A stretch of 64,000 nt of DNA from assembly GCF_026340465.1 (NCBI RefSeq), contig NZ_JAPEPC010000001.1:1801501-1865500 (forward strand). The letters are read 5' to 3'. This stretch comes from Streptomyces sp. NBC_01306 (GTDB lineage Bacteria > Actinomycetota > Actinomycetes > Streptomycetales > Streptomycetaceae). Below are positions 47,629 through 56,468 of the stretch, in pieces. The position numbers were made by a program, and so were the translations under genes. The notes below the pieces were generated by a model, which searched no databases, was not told where the DNA came from, and saw only the letters and a list, made by a program, of their open reading frames with translations. Every line of letters begins with the position of its first letter. The first letter of the stretch is position 1.

Positions 47629-50213
47629 CTGCGTGCCTCCTCGACACTGTCCCCCGCGTCATCGGTAGGTACAACATCCGATCTCTGCTCCGAGATCTCC
47701 GTTTCGACGTCCTTGCGGCCGTCCTTCGCTCCTTGGTGGAAGCCGCCGAGCCTACTGCGCAGGGCAGCGGCGTCCACACTGCCGGTGCGCTGCTTCGGGG
47801 CCGTGCCGGCGGGCTTGGTGACCTTGGGAACGCGCTTGGGCAGGCCCTTGTCGGTGATGCGCCCGGCCCCCTGCTCCGGGACACCGCCGGCGGCGGGCTC
47901 CGGGTCGGGTTCCGCGGCCGCCGGGCCGGGCCGGTACGCGGGCTCGGCCACGGGCTCCGGTCCGGGTACGGGCTCCGGCTCCGGTACGGGGCGCCGCATC
48001 GTGAAGGTCGGCTCGTCCACCTCGTCGGGGGTCCGCTCGTGGGCTTCGGGCTCTATCTCGTAACGCGACCTGGTCGGGATCGTGTTGGAGTTGGCCTCGG
48101 CCATCGAGCCCGGCAGGCTGATGACAGGTGCCGCGCCGGGGTCGGGGACGAAGTGCGACGGTGCGACCGGCGGTCCGTCCGGCAGCAGCGCGCCGGGCAG
48201 CACGACGACCGCGGCCACTCCGCCCTGCTTCTGCTCGCGCAGCTCGACCCGTACGCCGTGCCGCTTGGCCAGCAGCGAGGCCACGTGGAGTCCGAGTCCG
48301 GACTGCTCGTCGCCGGGTGCGCCCGGACGGGACGCGTCGGGGTCGGCGAGCAGCGCGTTGAGTTCGGTGCGCCGGCCGGGCGACATGCCGATGCCCTCGT
48401 CCTGCACGGAGAGCATCACCTCGCCGCTCTCCAGGAGCCAGCCGGAGAGCTGGACATGGGCTTCCGGCGGCGAGAACGCGGTGGCGTTCTCCAGCAGCTC
48501 GGCCACGAGGTGGCTGATGTCGTCGGCGGCGAAGCCCGCGATCTGGGCGTGCGGCGGCAGGGACTGGATGGCGACGCGTTCGTACCGCTCGATCTCACTG
48601 ACCGAGGCACGCAGCACGTCCACCAGGGGTACCGGCCCCGAACCCTGTCCGTGGCCGTGCTCGGTGCCCGCGAGGACCAGCAGGTTCTCGCTGTGGCGGC
48701 GCAGCACGGTCGCCATGTGGTCGAGCTTGAAGAGGGTGGCGAGCGCCTCGGGGTCCTGTTCGCGCTCCTCCAGGCCCTCGATGACGGTGAGCTGACGCTC
48801 GACCAGGCCGAGGGAGCGGAGCGAGAGGTTGACGAAGGTCGCGCGGACGGTGTGGTGCAGCCGGTCGAGGCGGGCGGTGACCTCGGCGGTGTCCGCCTCC
48901 AGCATGGCGCGCTCGGCGTCGAACCGGTCCCGGCCGCCGCGCAGATCGCGCTGGTCGCGTGCGAGGGCTTCGGCGCGGGCGTCCGCGGTCAGCACCCTGG
49001 TGTGCAGGGCGTTGATGGACCGTACGACCTGGGCGAACTCGTCGTTGCGGCCGGTGAAGACGATCGGCTCCTCCGACTCGGGGGCGCCGGCCAGGCGCGC
49101 GGCGCCGATCCGGAGCACCGCGAGCGGGCGGGTGAGCGTACGGGCGACGGCGGCGCCGACCCCGATGGTGAGGAGCAGCAGGAATCCGGCGAGGGCGATC
49201 CGCAGTTCGAGGGCGGTCACGGCGTCATCGCGGAGCGCGGCGATCCGTTTTGCCTGCCGGGTGGCGAGCGAGGCCTCGACGCCGCGCATCTGATCGGTGC
49301 GCGCCGCGAGCGCGGCGCCGGCCTTGGCCGGGTTGGTCTTGAGGTCGGCCGCGGAGAGCGTGGGCTGGTCGGCCAGGCGTGAGAGATAGCCCTCGGCGGT
49401 GCTGACCTCCGGGCCGGAGACCGTGGAGGCGAGCGACTCCTGGTCGGCGGGGTCCGCGGCCTGGTCGAAGTCGGCGAGGGCGGCGAGTTCGCGGACCCTG
49501 GCCTGCTGGGCCGCCGCGCTCAGCGCGTCCCGGGTGCGGCCGTCCGCGCCGCCGGTGTCAGCCGACTTCTGCACGTAGGTGCCGGTCACCGGGTCGTACA
49601 CGGAGGTTGTGACGGGGCGCGGGACGGCCAGCGCGCCGAGCAGCAGCCCGCGGGTCTGCGAGGCCTCCCCGACCGCGTGGCCGAGGTCGGCCGCGGCGCG
49701 GGTGGCGGCCGCGTCCTCGGGCGGTGTGCGGTCGGCGAGTTGGCCCGAGGTCTCCTGGACCTTCTCGATCAGGTCGGAGTACGCCTTGTTGGCTTCGAGC
49801 GCGCTGCTCTTGTCGGTCAGGGCCGTCCTGCGGACGGAGGGCAGGGTGGCGAGGTCATGCCGGAGATCGGCCGGTGCGGAGGCGCCGATCTCCTCGATGT
49901 CGCTGTCGACACGGGTGGCCCGGTCGGCTGCCAGTTTGTCCTTCTTGGCGCGTCCACCCGCGATGTAGACCGTGACGTCGTCCCGCTCGTCCGCGAGGTC
50001 GTGCGCCAGCGAGACGGTCTGCTGGTCCAGGTCGGAGAGGGTGACCAGCCGCTGGGCGTCGGTCAGTTCGGCCGACGTGCTGTAGACCGAAGGGGCACTG
50101 GCCGCGAGCACGGCGAGGCCGACGACGGCCACACCGGCGACCAGGCGCCTGCGTACCCGGGTGGTGCGCTCGGGTGGCACGCCTCTGTTGCCCCGAAGCC
50201 GCTTGTTCTGCAC
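47625..50213 (-). CDS. cvnA: Conservon sensor kinase-like protein CvnA
   Basis: 862 residues. First membrane helix at about 24-44, a large helical extracytoplasmic nitrate-sensor-like domain (about 45-335), a second helix (ALELRIALAGFLLLLTIGVG), a HAMP-like segment, a helical dimerisation region without an obvious H-box, and a HATPase domain. The latter has LVAELLENATAFSPPEAHV (N box), SVQDEGIGM (G1) and GLGLHVASLLAKRHG (G2). The last 180 residues are Pro/Glu-rich and disordered. CvnA binds ATP and signals to CvnB-D rather than to a response regulator. The stop overlaps cvnB by 4 bp. Confidence 0.92.
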   Translation of the reverse strand: MQNKRLRGNRGVPPERTTRVRRRLVAGVAVVGLAVLAASAPSVYSTSAELTDAQRLVTLSDLDQQTVSLAHDLADERDDVTVYIAGGRAKKDKLAADRATRVDSDIEEIGASAPADLRHDLATLPSVRRTALTDKSSALEANKAYSDLIEKVQETSGQLADRTPPEDAAATRAAADLGHAVGEASQTRGLLLGALAVPRPVTTSVYDPVTGTYVQKSADTGGADGRTRDALSAAAQQARVRELAALADFDQAADPADQESLASTVSGPEVSTAEGYLSRLADQPTLSAADLKTNPAKAGAALAARTDQMRGVEASLATRQAKRIAALRDDAVTALELRIALAGFLLLLTIGVGAAVARTLTRPLAVLRIGAARLAGAPESEEPIVFTGRNDEFAQVVRSINALHTRVLTADARAEALARDQRDLRGGRDRFDAERAMLEADTAEVTARLDRLHHTVRATFVNLSLRSLGLVERQLTVIEGLEEREQDPEALATLFKLDHMATVLRRHSENLLVLAGTEHGHGQGSGPVPLVDVLRASVSEIERYERVAIQSLPPHAQIAGFAADDISHLVAELLENATAFSPPEAHVQLSGWLLESGEVMLSVQDEGIGMSPGRRTELNALLADPDASRPGAPGDEQSGLGLHVASLLAKRHGVRVELREQKQGGVAAVVVLPGALLPDGPPVAPSHFVPDPGAAPVISLPGSMAEANSNTIPTRSRYEIEPEAHERTPDEVDEPTFTMRRPVPEPEPVPGPEPVAEPAYRPGPAAAEPDPEPAAGGVPEQGAGRITDKGLPKRVPKVTKPAGTAPKQRTGSVDAAALRSRLGGFHQGAKDGRKDVETEISEQRSDVVPTDDAGDSVEEARS

Positions 50214-50589
50214 CGGTGCTCACAATCTTGACTCGTCCACGCATGACGCCGAGATGATGACTGATCACAAGGATGCACTCCCACCTCTGGTACGGCTTCT
50301 GACCATTCCAGTGGTTTTGGGAGGGGAGTGTGCATCACCAGGTCAGCCACCTGAACGAGTGAACATCAACAGCAAGTTGGCGAACAACTCTGCGACCCGC
50401 GCACGCGGGGCGCGCACGGGGCGCCGGTTGGAACTTCCGGACCGGCTTTGGCAGGATGCGCGCCCGCAGCGGGCCGACAGAGTTACGGAGTCGTACATTC
50501 CGTGCCAAGTTCCCCGGCCCGCACGGCGGTCCGTACCTTTCGCCCGTGCCTGTGCGCCCCCCGTGAAGGCATCGGGCAGACTGACCGGT
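50214..50589. other. Divergent promoter region of cvnA and the PP2C-like gene
   Basis: 376 bp. The cvnA side (50214-50400) is comparatively AT-rich (GATGATGACTGATCACAAGG) and should hold the conservon promoter. The right side has CAGACT 7 nt before the ATG at 50590, a weak -10 match. Open frames crossing this region have no family features. Confidence 0.4.
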
Positions 50590-51372
50590 ATGCGGATCGA
50601 ACTCGCCTCCACCCCCGGCACCCCCGAACGCCCCAACGAGGACTGGACCGGTGCCGTCCTGCCTGCCTCGGGAGGGGGCGGACTGCTCGTACTGCTCGAC
50701 GGCGTGACTCCGCCCGCGGGGAACGACGGATGTGTGCACGGCGTGCCGTGGTTCACCACGCGACTCGGCGGCTCTCTGGTCGAACTGTCCGGTTCGCGCC
50801 GGGATATGAGCCTGCGTGAGGTGCTCGCGGAGGCGATTCGCCTTACCGCTGAAGCGCACGGCTCAATCTGTGACCTTTCTCACGTGCGTACCCCGCAGGC
50901 AACCGTTGTCATGGCGCGCTGGTCCGCCGAGACCGTCGAACACCTGGTGCTTTCCGACTCGGCCCTGCTGGTCGAGGACGCCTCGGGGGCGGTACGGGCG
51001 GTGCTGGACGACCGCCTGGACCGGCTGCCGCGCGAGGTGCTGGCGACCGAGGCGACGGCCGACGCGGCACGGAACCAGGAGGGCGGGTTCTTCACCGCGG
51101 CCGCCGATCCGGCGGTGGCGGCGCGCGCGGTGACCGGGCGCACGCCCCTGGCGGAGGTACGGGCGCTGGCCGCGCTCAGCGACGGCGCGAGCCGCTGGGT
51201 GGAGGTCTTCCGCGAGGGCGACTGGGCGGAGTGCCTGGCCGTGCTGCGCAAGGAGGGTCCGCAGGCGCTGATCGGGCGGGTCCGGGCGCTGGAGGACGCG
51301 GACACCGACCGTGCGTTCCTGCGGAACAGTAAGACGCACGACGACGCGTCGGCCGTGCTGGTGGAGCTGTAG
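50590..51372 (+). CDS. PP2C-like (PPM) protein phosphatase family protein
   Basis: 260 residues from ATG 50590. The PPM outline is present: PNEDW (about 15-19), LLVLLDGVTPP (metal Asp-Gly), LALSDGASRW (about 194-203) and a C-terminal KTHDDASAVLVEL with the DD metal pair. Between DG and SDG are strand/helix units with ATVVMARWSAETVEHLVLSDS. It lacks a membrane or sensor domain. It may dephosphorylate Ser/Thr-phosphorylated proteins or be a divergent member. It is divergent from the conservon; a functional link is not shown. Confidence 0.72.
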   Translation: MRIELASTPGTPERPNEDWTGAVLPASGGGGLLVLLDGVTPPAGNDGCVHGVPWFTTRLGGSLVELSGSRRDMSLREVLAEAIRLTAEAHGSICDLSHVRTPQATVVMARWSAETVEHLVLSDSALLVEDASGAVRAVLDDRLDRLPREVLATEATADAARNQEGGFFTAAADPAVAARAVTGRTPLAEVRALAALSDGASRWVEVFREGDWAECLAVLRKEGPQALIGRVRALEDADTDRAFLRNSKTHDDASAVLVEL

Positions 51373-51402
51373 GGGGCCGGCGCCGGCCCCCTGTTCCTCG
51401 GC

Positions 51403-51885
51403 TCAGTCCTCCGACCGGGCGTTCAAGTGGTGCAGCAGACGGGCCAGTTCCGCGACCTCGGCCCGGTCCCAGCCGTCCAGCTTGCGTACGTACTCGGCCC
51501 GGCGCGCGTCCCGCACCCGGCGCATCCGTTCGCGCCCCTCGACGGTGAGCTGCACCAGGAAGGCGCGGCCGTCGCCGGGGTCCTGCTCACGGGTGACCAG
51601 TCCGAGGACTTCGAGGGAGCGCAGTTGACGGCTTATGGTCGCCCGGCCGACTCCGATGTAGGCGGCCAGGTCGGTGGCCCGCTGCCCGCCCCACTCGTCG
51701 AGACAGACCAGCAGCCCGTAGGCGGCGGCCTCCAGATCGGGGTGGACGGCGCGCGACATCTCGCCGGACGAGGCCCGCGCGCGGCGCAGGAAGACGGCCA
51801 ACTCACGTTCCAGCGCGAGGAATTCATGGTCCACACCACTTTCGGGCGGGACGGGGAGTTCACTTCCAGTACCGCTGTCGTGCAC
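51403..51885 (-). CDS. MarR-family transcriptional regulator
   Basis: 160 residues from GTG 51885 with AAGGGG upstream. Winged-helix MarR domain: AAAYGLLVCLDEWGGQRATDLAAYIGVGRATISRQLRSLEVLGLV (about 51-95) and the wing REQDPGDGRAFLVQLT, followed by the dimerisation helix. A perfect inverted repeat 30 bp upstream is a likely autoregulatory operator. It is divergent from a secreted lysozyme gene 247 bp away, which it might also control. Confidence 0.88.
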   Translation of the reverse strand: MHDSGTGSELPVPPESGVDHEFLALERELAVFLRRARASSGEMSRAVHPDLEAAAYGLLVCLDEWGGQRATDLAAYIGVGRATISRQLRSLEVLGLVTREQDPGDGRAFLVQLTVEGRERMRRVRDARRAEYVRKLDGWDRAEVAELARLLHHLNARSED

Positions 51886-51914
51886 GTCAGCACCCCTTAC
51901 GAGCTTTCCCGATC

Positions 51915-51931
51915 CTGAAAGTTTCTTTCAG
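51915..51931. promoter_or_regulatory. Candidate MarR operator
   Basis: CTGAAAG-TTT-CTTTCAG, perfect 7-bp arms with a 3-bp centre, just upstream of the MarR gene. The half-site and spacing suit a dimeric winged-helix regulator. Confidence 0.6.
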
Positions 51932-52070
51932 CGTCTGCCATCGCCGCAGCTGGGCCAGTATTTCGCAGGAGTAGACCAACGGCAGCACCCAGGCCCCCTT
52001 CCGCCGTGCGGGTCTACGTGCGTAGCGTCGTCGTTGCTGACATGTCCACACCACACCATGTCGGTGATGA

Positions 52071-52093
52071 CGGAGTACTCCGACGACGGAGTA
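52071..52093. promoter_or_regulatory. CGGAGTAC repeats upstream of the lysozyme gene
   Basis: A 12-bp palindrome CGGAGTACTCCG (52071-52082) is followed by a direct copy of its half CGGAGTAC (52086-52093), 40 bp before the lysozyme start. Confidence 0.45.
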
Positions 52094-52132
52094 CGCCCAG
52101 CTCCCCCCACCGAGCCTTTCGGAGGCACGCAC

Positions 52133-52960
52133 ATGCCCGTGCTCAGATCCGGAACGGCCCGACGCGGACGCACCGCCGCAGTCGGGATCCTTCTCGCCTT
52201 TCTCACCTCCCTGCTGGCCCTGCCCGGCGCGGCCTCCGCGGCCGACACCCCCGCGCGCGGCACGGCCACCATGGGGATGGGTGTCATCGCGCACGACGGC
52301 CAGGGCGGCAGCCCTCGCAACACCCCCTCGGCGGTCCAGACCGAAGGCGTCGACGTCTCCGGCTACCAGGGCAACGTCAACTGGGCGACGCTGTGGGGCA
52401 GCGGCGTGCGGTGGGCCTACACCAAGGCCACCGAGGGCAACTACTACACGAACCCCTCCTTCACCCAGCAGTACAACGGCTCGTACAACGTCGGGATGAT
52501 CCGCGGCGCGTACCACTTCGCGACCCCGAACGACTCCAGCGGTGCGAACCAGGCGAACTACTTCGTCAGCCACGGCGGCGGCTGGTCCCGCGACGGCAAG
52601 ACCCTGCCCGGTGTGCTGGACATCGAGTGGAATCCGTACGGCGACGCCTGCTACGGCCTGAGCGCGGCATCGATGGTCGCCTGGATCCACGACTTCGCCA
52701 ACACCTACAAGTCGCTCACCGGGCGTGACGCGGTCATCTACACCGCGACCAGCTGGTGGACGCAGTGCACGGGGAACAACAGCAGCTTCGGGGCCACCAA
52801 CCCGCTCTGGATCGCCCGCTACGACTCGGCGCCGGGCGCGCTGCCCGCCGGGTGGGGCTTCCAGACGATGTGGCAGTACACCTCGACCGGACCGACGGTC
52901 GGCGACCACGACAAGTTCAACGGCGCACTGGACCGGGTGCAGGCACTCGCCAACGGCTGA
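52133..52960 (+). CDS. Secreted GH25 lysozyme (muramidase)
   Basis: 275 residues from ATG 52133 with GGAGG 7 nt upstream. A signal peptide (about 1-36; RRGRTAAVGILLAFLTSLLA, cut near AASAA) precedes a GH25 domain. GVDVSGYQGNVNW carries the first catalytic Asp, AYTKATEGNYYTNP and RGAYHFATP follow, and GVLDIEW carries the Asp/Glu pair (about 162-168). The end WQYTSTGPTVGDHDKFNG is typical. It cuts the glycan strands of peptidoglycan outside the cell. There is no separate wall-binding domain. A 12-bp perfect terminator follows. Confidence 0.93.
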   Translation: MPVLRSGTARRGRTAAVGILLAFLTSLLALPGAASAADTPARGTATMGMGVIAHDGQGGSPRNTPSAVQTEGVDVSGYQGNVNWATLWGSGVRWAYTKATEGNYYTNPSFTQQYNGSYNVGMIRGAYHFATPNDSSGANQANYFVSHGGGWSRDGKTLPGVLDIEWNPYGDACYGLSAASMVAWIHDFANTYKSLTGRDAVIYTATSWWTQCTGNNSSFGATNPLWIARYDSAPGALPAGWGFQTMWQYTSTGPTVGDHDKFNGALDRVQALANG

Positions 52961-53009
52961 CGCCGCGAACCGCACGGAGAACTTCACCGCGGACTGCACC
53001 GCGGACTGC

Positions 53010-53042
53010 GCAGGGCCCCCGGCGTGCCGTCGGGGGCCCTGC
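53010..53042. terminator. Bidirectional terminator between lysozyme gene and lon
   Basis: GCAGGGCCCCCG pairs perfectly with CGGGGGCCCTGC around a 9-nt loop. It lies between the convergent stops at 52960 and 53076. Confidence 0.85.
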
Positions 53043-53075
53043 GTGTGCCTGTAGGTCCTGTACGGCACCGGGCGG

Positions 53076-55478
53076 TCAGGCGGCCGCCGGAACCCGTACC
53101 TCCGCCGGGGACAGCGCGATCTCCAGGACCTGGCGTACGTCCGTCACCGGGTGCACCTCAAGCGTGTCGAGCACCTCGGCGGGCACGTCGTCCAGATCGG
53201 CCTCGTTCCGCTTGGGGATCACCACGGTCGTGATGCCCGCCCGGTGCGCGGCCAGCAGCTTCTGCTTCAGACCGCCGATCGGCAGCACCCGCCCGGTCAG
53301 CGACACCTCGCCGGTCATGGCCACGTCCGTACGGACCTGCCGGCCGGAGAGCAGCGACGCCAGCGCCGTCGTCATCGTGATGCCCGCGCTCGGGCCGTCC
53401 TTGGGCACCGAGCCCGCCGGGAAGTGGATGTGCACCCCGCGCTCCTTCAGATCCGCGACGGGCAGCTCCAGTTCGGCACCGCGCGAGCGCAGGAAGGAGA
53501 GCGCGATCTGTGCCGACTCCTTCATGACGTCGCCGAGCTGGCCGGTCAGGGTCAGCCCCGCCGCGCCGGTCTCGGGGTCGGCCAGCGACGCCTCGACGAA
53601 GAGGACGTCGCCGCCCGCGCCGGTCACCGCGAGGCCGGTGGCCACACCGGGCACCGCCGTACGGCGCTCCGCCGGGTCCTGGGCGGACTCCGGCACATGG
53701 TGGGGCCGCCCGATCAGCGGCCGCAGCTCGGCGTCGGTGACGGTGAGCGGCAGCTCCTGCTCGCCCAGCTCGTGCTGGGCGGCGACCTTCCGCAGCAGTC
53801 TGGCGACGGCCCGCTCCAGATTCCGGACGCCCGCCTCGCGGGTGTACTCCCCCGCCAGCTTGCGCAGCGCGGAGTCGTCGAGCGTCACCTCGCCGGGCTC
53901 AAGACCCGCGCGCTCCAGCTGCCTGGGCAGCAGGTGGTCGCGGGCGATGACGACCTTCTCGTCCTCGGTGTAGCCGTCGAGCCTGACCAGCTCCATCCGG
54001 TCGAGCAGCGCCTCCGGGATGGCTTCGAGCACGTTCGCGGTGGCCAGGAACACCACATCGGACAGGTCGAGCTCGACCTCCAGGTAGTGGTCCCGGAAGG
54101 TGTGGTTCTGGGCCGGGTCGAGCACTTCGAGCAGGGCGGCCGCCGGGTCTCCCCGGAAGTCCGAGCCGACCTTGTCGATCTCGTCGAGCAGGACGACCGG
54201 GTTCATCGAGCCGGCCTCCTTGATCGCCCGCACGATCCGCCCGGGCAGCGCGCCGACGTATGTACGCCGGTGTCCGCGGATCTCGGCCTCGTCCCGTACG
54301 CCGCCGAGCGCGACGCGGACGAACTTGCGGCCCATCGCGTGCGCCACTCCCTCGCCGAGCGAGGTCTTTCCGACCCCGGGCGGTCCGACGAGCGCCAGTA
54401 CGGCGCCGCCGCGGCGGCCGCCGACGATGCCCATGCCGCGGTCGGCACGGCGCTTGCGCACGGCCAGGTACTCGGTGATGCGCTCCTTCACGTCCTCCAG
54501 GCCCGAGTGCTCCGCGTCCAGGACGGCCTTGGCGCCCCTGATGTCGTACTCGTCCTCGGTGCGTTCGTTCCACGGCAGTTCGAGGACGGTGTCCAGCCAG
54601 GTCCGGATCCAGGAGCCCTCGGGGCTCTGGTCGGACGAGCGCTCCAGCTTCTCGACCTCCTTGAGCGCGGCCTCCCTGACATACCCGGGGAGGGCGGCGG
54701 CCTCGACGCGGGACCGGTAGTCGTCGGACTCGTCGTCCGCCTCGCCGTTGAGCTCGGAGAGCTCCTTGCGTACGGCCTCCAGCTGGCGGCGGAGCAGGAA
54801 CTCGCGCTGCTGCTTGTCGACGCCCTCCTGGACGTCCTTGGCGATGGACTCGGCGACGTCCTGCTCGGCGAGGTGCTCGCCCAGCCACTGGACGGCGAGC
54901 TTCAGCCGGGCCACCGGGTCGGCGGTCTCCAGCAGCTCCGTCTTCTGGGCGAGGGTGAGGAACGGTGAGTAACCGGAGTTGTCCGCGAGGGCCGACACGC
55001 CCTCGATCTGCTGGACGCGGTCGACGACCTGCCAGGCCCCGCGCTTCTTCAGCCAGTCGGTGGCGAGCGCCTTGTACTCCTTGACCAGCGCGGTGACCGC
55101 GCCGGGCAGCGGCTCGGGGTCGGTCTCGTCGACATGGATGCCCTCGACCCAGAGCGCGGTGCCCGGGCCGGTGGTGCCGGCCCCGATACGGACCCGGCCG
55201 CGGCCGCGGACCAGGGCTCCGGGGTCTCCGTCGGAGAGCCTGCCGACCTGTTCGACGGTGCCGAGGACACCGGTGCTCGCGTAGCTGCCGTCGAGCCGGG
55301 GAACGAGCAGGACCAGCGGCTTGTTGCCGCTGGAGCGGGCGGGGGACGCCTGAGCGGCCTCCACGGCGGCGCTTACGTCCGCGTCGGAAAGGTCCAGCGG
55401 CACCACCATTCCGGGCAGCACGACCTCGTCGTCGAGCGGCAGCACGGGCAGGGTGAGCGGTGTGGACGTGTCAGCCAT
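53076..55478 (-). CDS. lon: ATP-dependent Lon protease
   Basis: 800 residues. N-terminal substrate-binding domain (LPVLPLDDEVVLPGMVVPLD onward, about 8-210) and helical linker, AAA+ module with Walker A VGPPGVGKTSLGEG (about 364-377), Walker B NPVVLLDEIDKVG and the sensor region FLATANVLEAIP, and a C-terminal serine-lysine protease domain with PKDGPSAGITMTTALAS (Ser) and GLKQKLLAAHRAG (Lys). It degrades misfolded and regulatory proteins in the cytoplasm and, in streptomycetes, is heat inducible. Length is normal. It faces the lysozyme gene across a terminator. Confidence 0.96.
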   Translation of the reverse strand: MADTSTPLTLPVLPLDDEVVLPGMVVPLDLSDADVSAAVEAAQASPARSSGNKPLVLLVPRLDGSYASTGVLGTVEQVGRLSDGDPGALVRGRGRVRIGAGTTGPGTALWVEGIHVDETDPEPLPGAVTALVKEYKALATDWLKKRGAWQVVDRVQQIEGVSALADNSGYSPFLTLAQKTELLETADPVARLKLAVQWLGEHLAEQDVAESIAKDVQEGVDKQQREFLLRRQLEAVRKELSELNGEADDESDDYRSRVEAAALPGYVREAALKEVEKLERSSDQSPEGSWIRTWLDTVLELPWNERTEDEYDIRGAKAVLDAEHSGLEDVKERITEYLAVRKRRADRGMGIVGGRRGGAVLALVGPPGVGKTSLGEGVAHAMGRKFVRVALGGVRDEAEIRGHRRTYVGALPGRIVRAIKEAGSMNPVVLLDEIDKVGSDFRGDPAAALLEVLDPAQNHTFRDHYLEVELDLSDVVFLATANVLEAIPEALLDRMELVRLDGYTEDEKVVIARDHLLPRQLERAGLEPGEVTLDDSALRKLAGEYTREAGVRNLERAVARLLRKVAAQHELGEQELPLTVTDAELRPLIGRPHHVPESAQDPAERRTAVPGVATGLAVTGAGGDVLFVEASLADPETGAAGLTLTGQLGDVMKESAQIALSFLRSRGAELELPVADLKERGVHIHFPAGSVPKDGPSAGITMTTALASLLSGRQVRTDVAMTGEVSLTGRVLPIGGLKQKLLAAHRAGITTVVIPKRNEADLDDVPAEVLDTLEVHPVTDVRQVLEIALSPAEVRVPAAA

Positions 55479-55584
55479 GATCTCCCCTTAGGCAGTGAAG
55501 TTGAGCTATGCACACTCAATGCCAGGAGAGGTGCTGGTGTTCCCGGGCGGCCGTTCGCTCTCAGCGATCGGACCCGCCACCAGG

Positions 55585-56382
55585 TCAGAAGGCCGTCGTG
55601 GAGGCGTCGGCGGAGCTGTCAGGAGAGGTCGCGGACGCGCCCGCCGAGGGGGTCGCGGTGGCTGAGTTCGCCGGTACGGGCGATAGGGGCGGCGCGGGTG
55701 CCTGAGGGGCGTGGCCGGTCCTGGCGGCTTCCCAGCGGCGTACCAGCGGCCAGCAGGCCACCCCGATGGCGAGCGAGATCGGATGACCCCAGTCGGTGAG
55801 CGGGTCGCCGAGGGTCAGCAGCGCCTGCACGAGCGCTGTGGCGACGGCCGCCAGGAGGGGCCAGCGCAGCAGCGGCGCAAGCAGTCCGGCCAGGGCTCCG
55901 ACACCGGCCATCAGTCCGAAGCTGATGCCGTAGTCCAAACGGTGGAGCGAGGAGTCGGGGAGATGGCCCGTGGCGACCGCGACACCGACCGGGATCTCGG
56001 TGGCCAGCGTCGCCAGGACGTGCCCCGCCAGGAACACCGCGCCGGTGCGCAGCGCGCCTATTCGGCGCTCCAGGGCGGTGAGGACGAGCAGGAAGCCGGC
56101 CGAGGACACCGAGAGCAGGCCGCCGGCTATCCACAGGGCGCTGCCCACCAGGACGAGCAGCGGGGTACGGGCCAGATGCGCCATGTCGGTACTGGAGCCG
56201 CGCAGTACGGCGGTGACGGTGTGCGGGTCGGCGTGCTCGGCGAAGAGCGAGGTGGCGACCAGCACCAGGACGTAGGCGAACGTGAAGGGCGTTCCGGTGG
56301 GGGTGGGCAGCAGGCGCAGCAAGGGCAGCAAGGTACGGCCGGTGCCACCGGCCGGGCGTCGTGTCCGCTGCGTGTGGTGCAC
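55585..56382 (-). CDS. Rhomboid-like membrane protein
   Basis: 265 residues with six hydrophobic helices (FTFAYVLVLVATSLFA, LVLVGSALWIAGGLLSV, GAVFLAGHVLATLATEIPVG, ISFGLMAGVGALAGLLAPLL and others). The order resembles rhomboid intramembrane proteases: GHVLATLATE in an early helix, LDYGISFGLMAG in the position of the GxSx active site, and WGHPISLAIG with a late His. Thus Ser and His candidates are present, but the usual GASG is GISF. Many actinobacterial relatives are called rhomboid-like without shown activity. A Ser/Ala/Thr-rich tail follows from about 235. Confidence 0.7.
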   Translation of the reverse strand: MHHTQRTRRPAGGTGRTLLPLLRLLPTPTGTPFTFAYVLVLVATSLFAEHADPHTVTAVLRGSSTDMAHLARTPLLVLVGSALWIAGGLLSVSSAGFLLVLTALERRIGALRTGAVFLAGHVLATLATEIPVGVAVATGHLPDSSLHRLDYGISFGLMAGVGALAGLLAPLLRWPLLAAVATALVQALLTLGDPLTDWGHPISLAIGVACWPLVRRWEAARTGHAPQAPAPPLSPVPANSATATPSAGASATSPDSSADASTTAF

Positions 56383-56468
56383 TCTGTCTGTCCCGTCGGC
56401 CGTCGGTCTTCCCGTTCGACTCCACTTCCCCCAACGTTCACTCTCCGGGATAGCCTCCGACCGCGCCT

